Assembly: GCA_963971575.1 (NCBI GenBank)
Contig: OZ020624.1
Coordinates: forward strand, 13,974,625 to 14,038,624
Source of the DNA: Liopterus haemorrhoidalis
Taxonomy: Eukaryota; Arthropoda; Insecta; Coleoptera; Dytiscidae
Direction: 5' to 3'
Length of the DNA: 64,000 nt
In this document: one piece after another, positions 63,531-64,000 of the stretch
Numbering within the stretch: position 1 is the first letter of the stretch
Layout: each line of letters opens with the position of its first letter
Notes under the pieces: generated by a model
Database searches by the model: none
What the model saw: the letters and a program-made list of their open reading frames with translations, nothing else
What the model was told of the DNA's origin: nothing
Made by a program: the position numbers and the translations under genes

Positions 63531-64000
63531 ATGGCCGACATTGCTCTGGCCACCCTAAAAAGGGAACTACGCCGTCGCGATTTAGATACCCTTTGGGAAT
63601 TGGTGGAAGACACTCAACTCAACCCTCTCCCAGGTAAGATAAAGGAGATTAAGTTGAGGTTGCAAGAGTTATCTACCCAAGTCTCGGAGTACGAGACATG
63701 TCTGTTGGCGATGATGGCGCATGACACCAACGCTAACAAGAAGGATGATTTGTTAGCCGAGTACCAAATATTTAGGAACGACGTATATAAAGTCAAAGGA
63801 CTCTGTCAAGAACCTCCCTTTGTAGAACCAGAGTCTTTGAATGCGTCAACTGCCCATAACACGGCCTTTAATTTTACCGGCACGCCCTCAACTGCTGCAA
63901 GCTACGCTCGGCTACCAAAGCTAAATATTCCTCCATTCAGCGGAGAAATTGAAAATTGGCAATCCTTTTTTGACCTCTTTACCAGTTCAATTCACGACAA
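63531..64000 (+). CDS. gag: BEL/Pao Gag N-terminus, open at window end
   Basis: ATG at 63531 opens 156 codons without a stop up to the edge. It begins MADIALATLKRELRRRD, continues with a helical, charged N-terminal region (IKEIKLRLQELSTQVSEYE), and reaches LPKLNIPPFSGEI with WQSFFDLFTSSIHD. That LPKLxLPxFxG...W..F.D.F pattern is the start of the gag/DUF1759 region of BEL/Pao elements. In BEL elements gag and pol usually form one long frame. No defect is seen in the visible part. Confidence 0.85.
   Translation, partial: MADIALATLKRELRRRDLDTLWELVEDTQLNPLPGKIKEIKLRLQELSTQVSEYETCLLAMMAHDTNANKKDDLLAEYQIFRNDVYKVKGLCQEPPFVEPESLNASTAHNTAFNFTGTPSTAASYARLPKLNIPPFSGEIENWQSFFDLFTSSIHD

Larger units (their letters stand above)
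62091..64000 (+). mobile_element. BEL/Pao LTR retrotransposon, 5' portion
   Basis: LTR 62091-63306, primer-binding site at 63312, gag from 63531 open to the window edge. Inserted in the RNase H gene of the 17.6-like element. The rest lies outside the window. Confidence 0.85.

Noticed and set aside
1..64000. CRISPR arrays, prophage or bacterial operons
   Set aside because: The spaced repeats are telomere repeats and retrotransposons; everything indicates a eukaryotic nuclear genome.

Overview
The window is eukaryotic and almost entirely repetitive. Long perfect and near-perfect (TTAGG)n runs on the + strand, R1-clade non-LTR retrotransposons lodged inside those runs, and insect-type Gypsy, 17.6-like and BEL/Pao LTR elements point to an arthropod, most likely an insect with the ancestral TTAGG telomere. 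I see no ordinary host gene. Many proteins here carry stops or frameshifts, so most coding entries are element pseudogenes.

Layout. 1-4292: AT-rich sequence with a tRNA-like relic, a CAGA microsatellite, a decayed CR1-group LINE on the minus strand and (TA)n tracts. 4293-55402: a nest of telomere-repeat retrotransposons, all 5' to 3' on +, separated by TTAGG arrays. I name them E1 (4312-6334, short), E2 (6561-12109), E3 (12199-15034, internally deleted), E4 (15035-16958, short), E5 (17061-36466), U3-U6 (36506-42984, four short chimeras), E7 (43064-52160), U7-U8 (52174-55293, short chimeras) and U9 (55403-57189, a multiple chimera). Where the boundary can be read, the break in the target is TT|AGG and the 3' end is a poly(A) run.

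E5 is broken by a minus-strand RNase H-bearing LINE (17448-23182, 14-bp target duplication) and by a Gypsy provirus (25533-33259, AGGT duplication). E7 is broken by a solo LTR of the same Gypsy family (44689-46284, AGCT duplication). E2, E5 and E7 encode the classic pair: ORF1 (gag-like, CCHC knuckles, TQT motifs) and ORF2 (AP endonuclease, reverse transcriptase, terminal Cys/His motif). ORF2 of E5 and of E7 are each one stop codon away from intact. The short units encode neither endonuclease nor RT. They share the last ~100 bp with E7, so they look like passengers of an E7-type partner.

57190-58466 holds two compact unrecognised ORFs with no resemblance to the retroelements around them. 58467 to the end is a 17.6/297-like LTR element, itself cut inside RNase H by a BEL/Pao element (from 62091) whose gag runs off the window.

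The most interesting signals are: the chimeric short family U3-U8, born at an 8-nt microhomology and then amplified; a 5'-UTR hairpin module with compensatory base changes shared by four elements; UTR modules shared between the 3' end of E7 and the 5' ends of E2/E5; TQT motifs repeated through diverged ORF1 proteins; and the unknown gene pair at 57229-58293.
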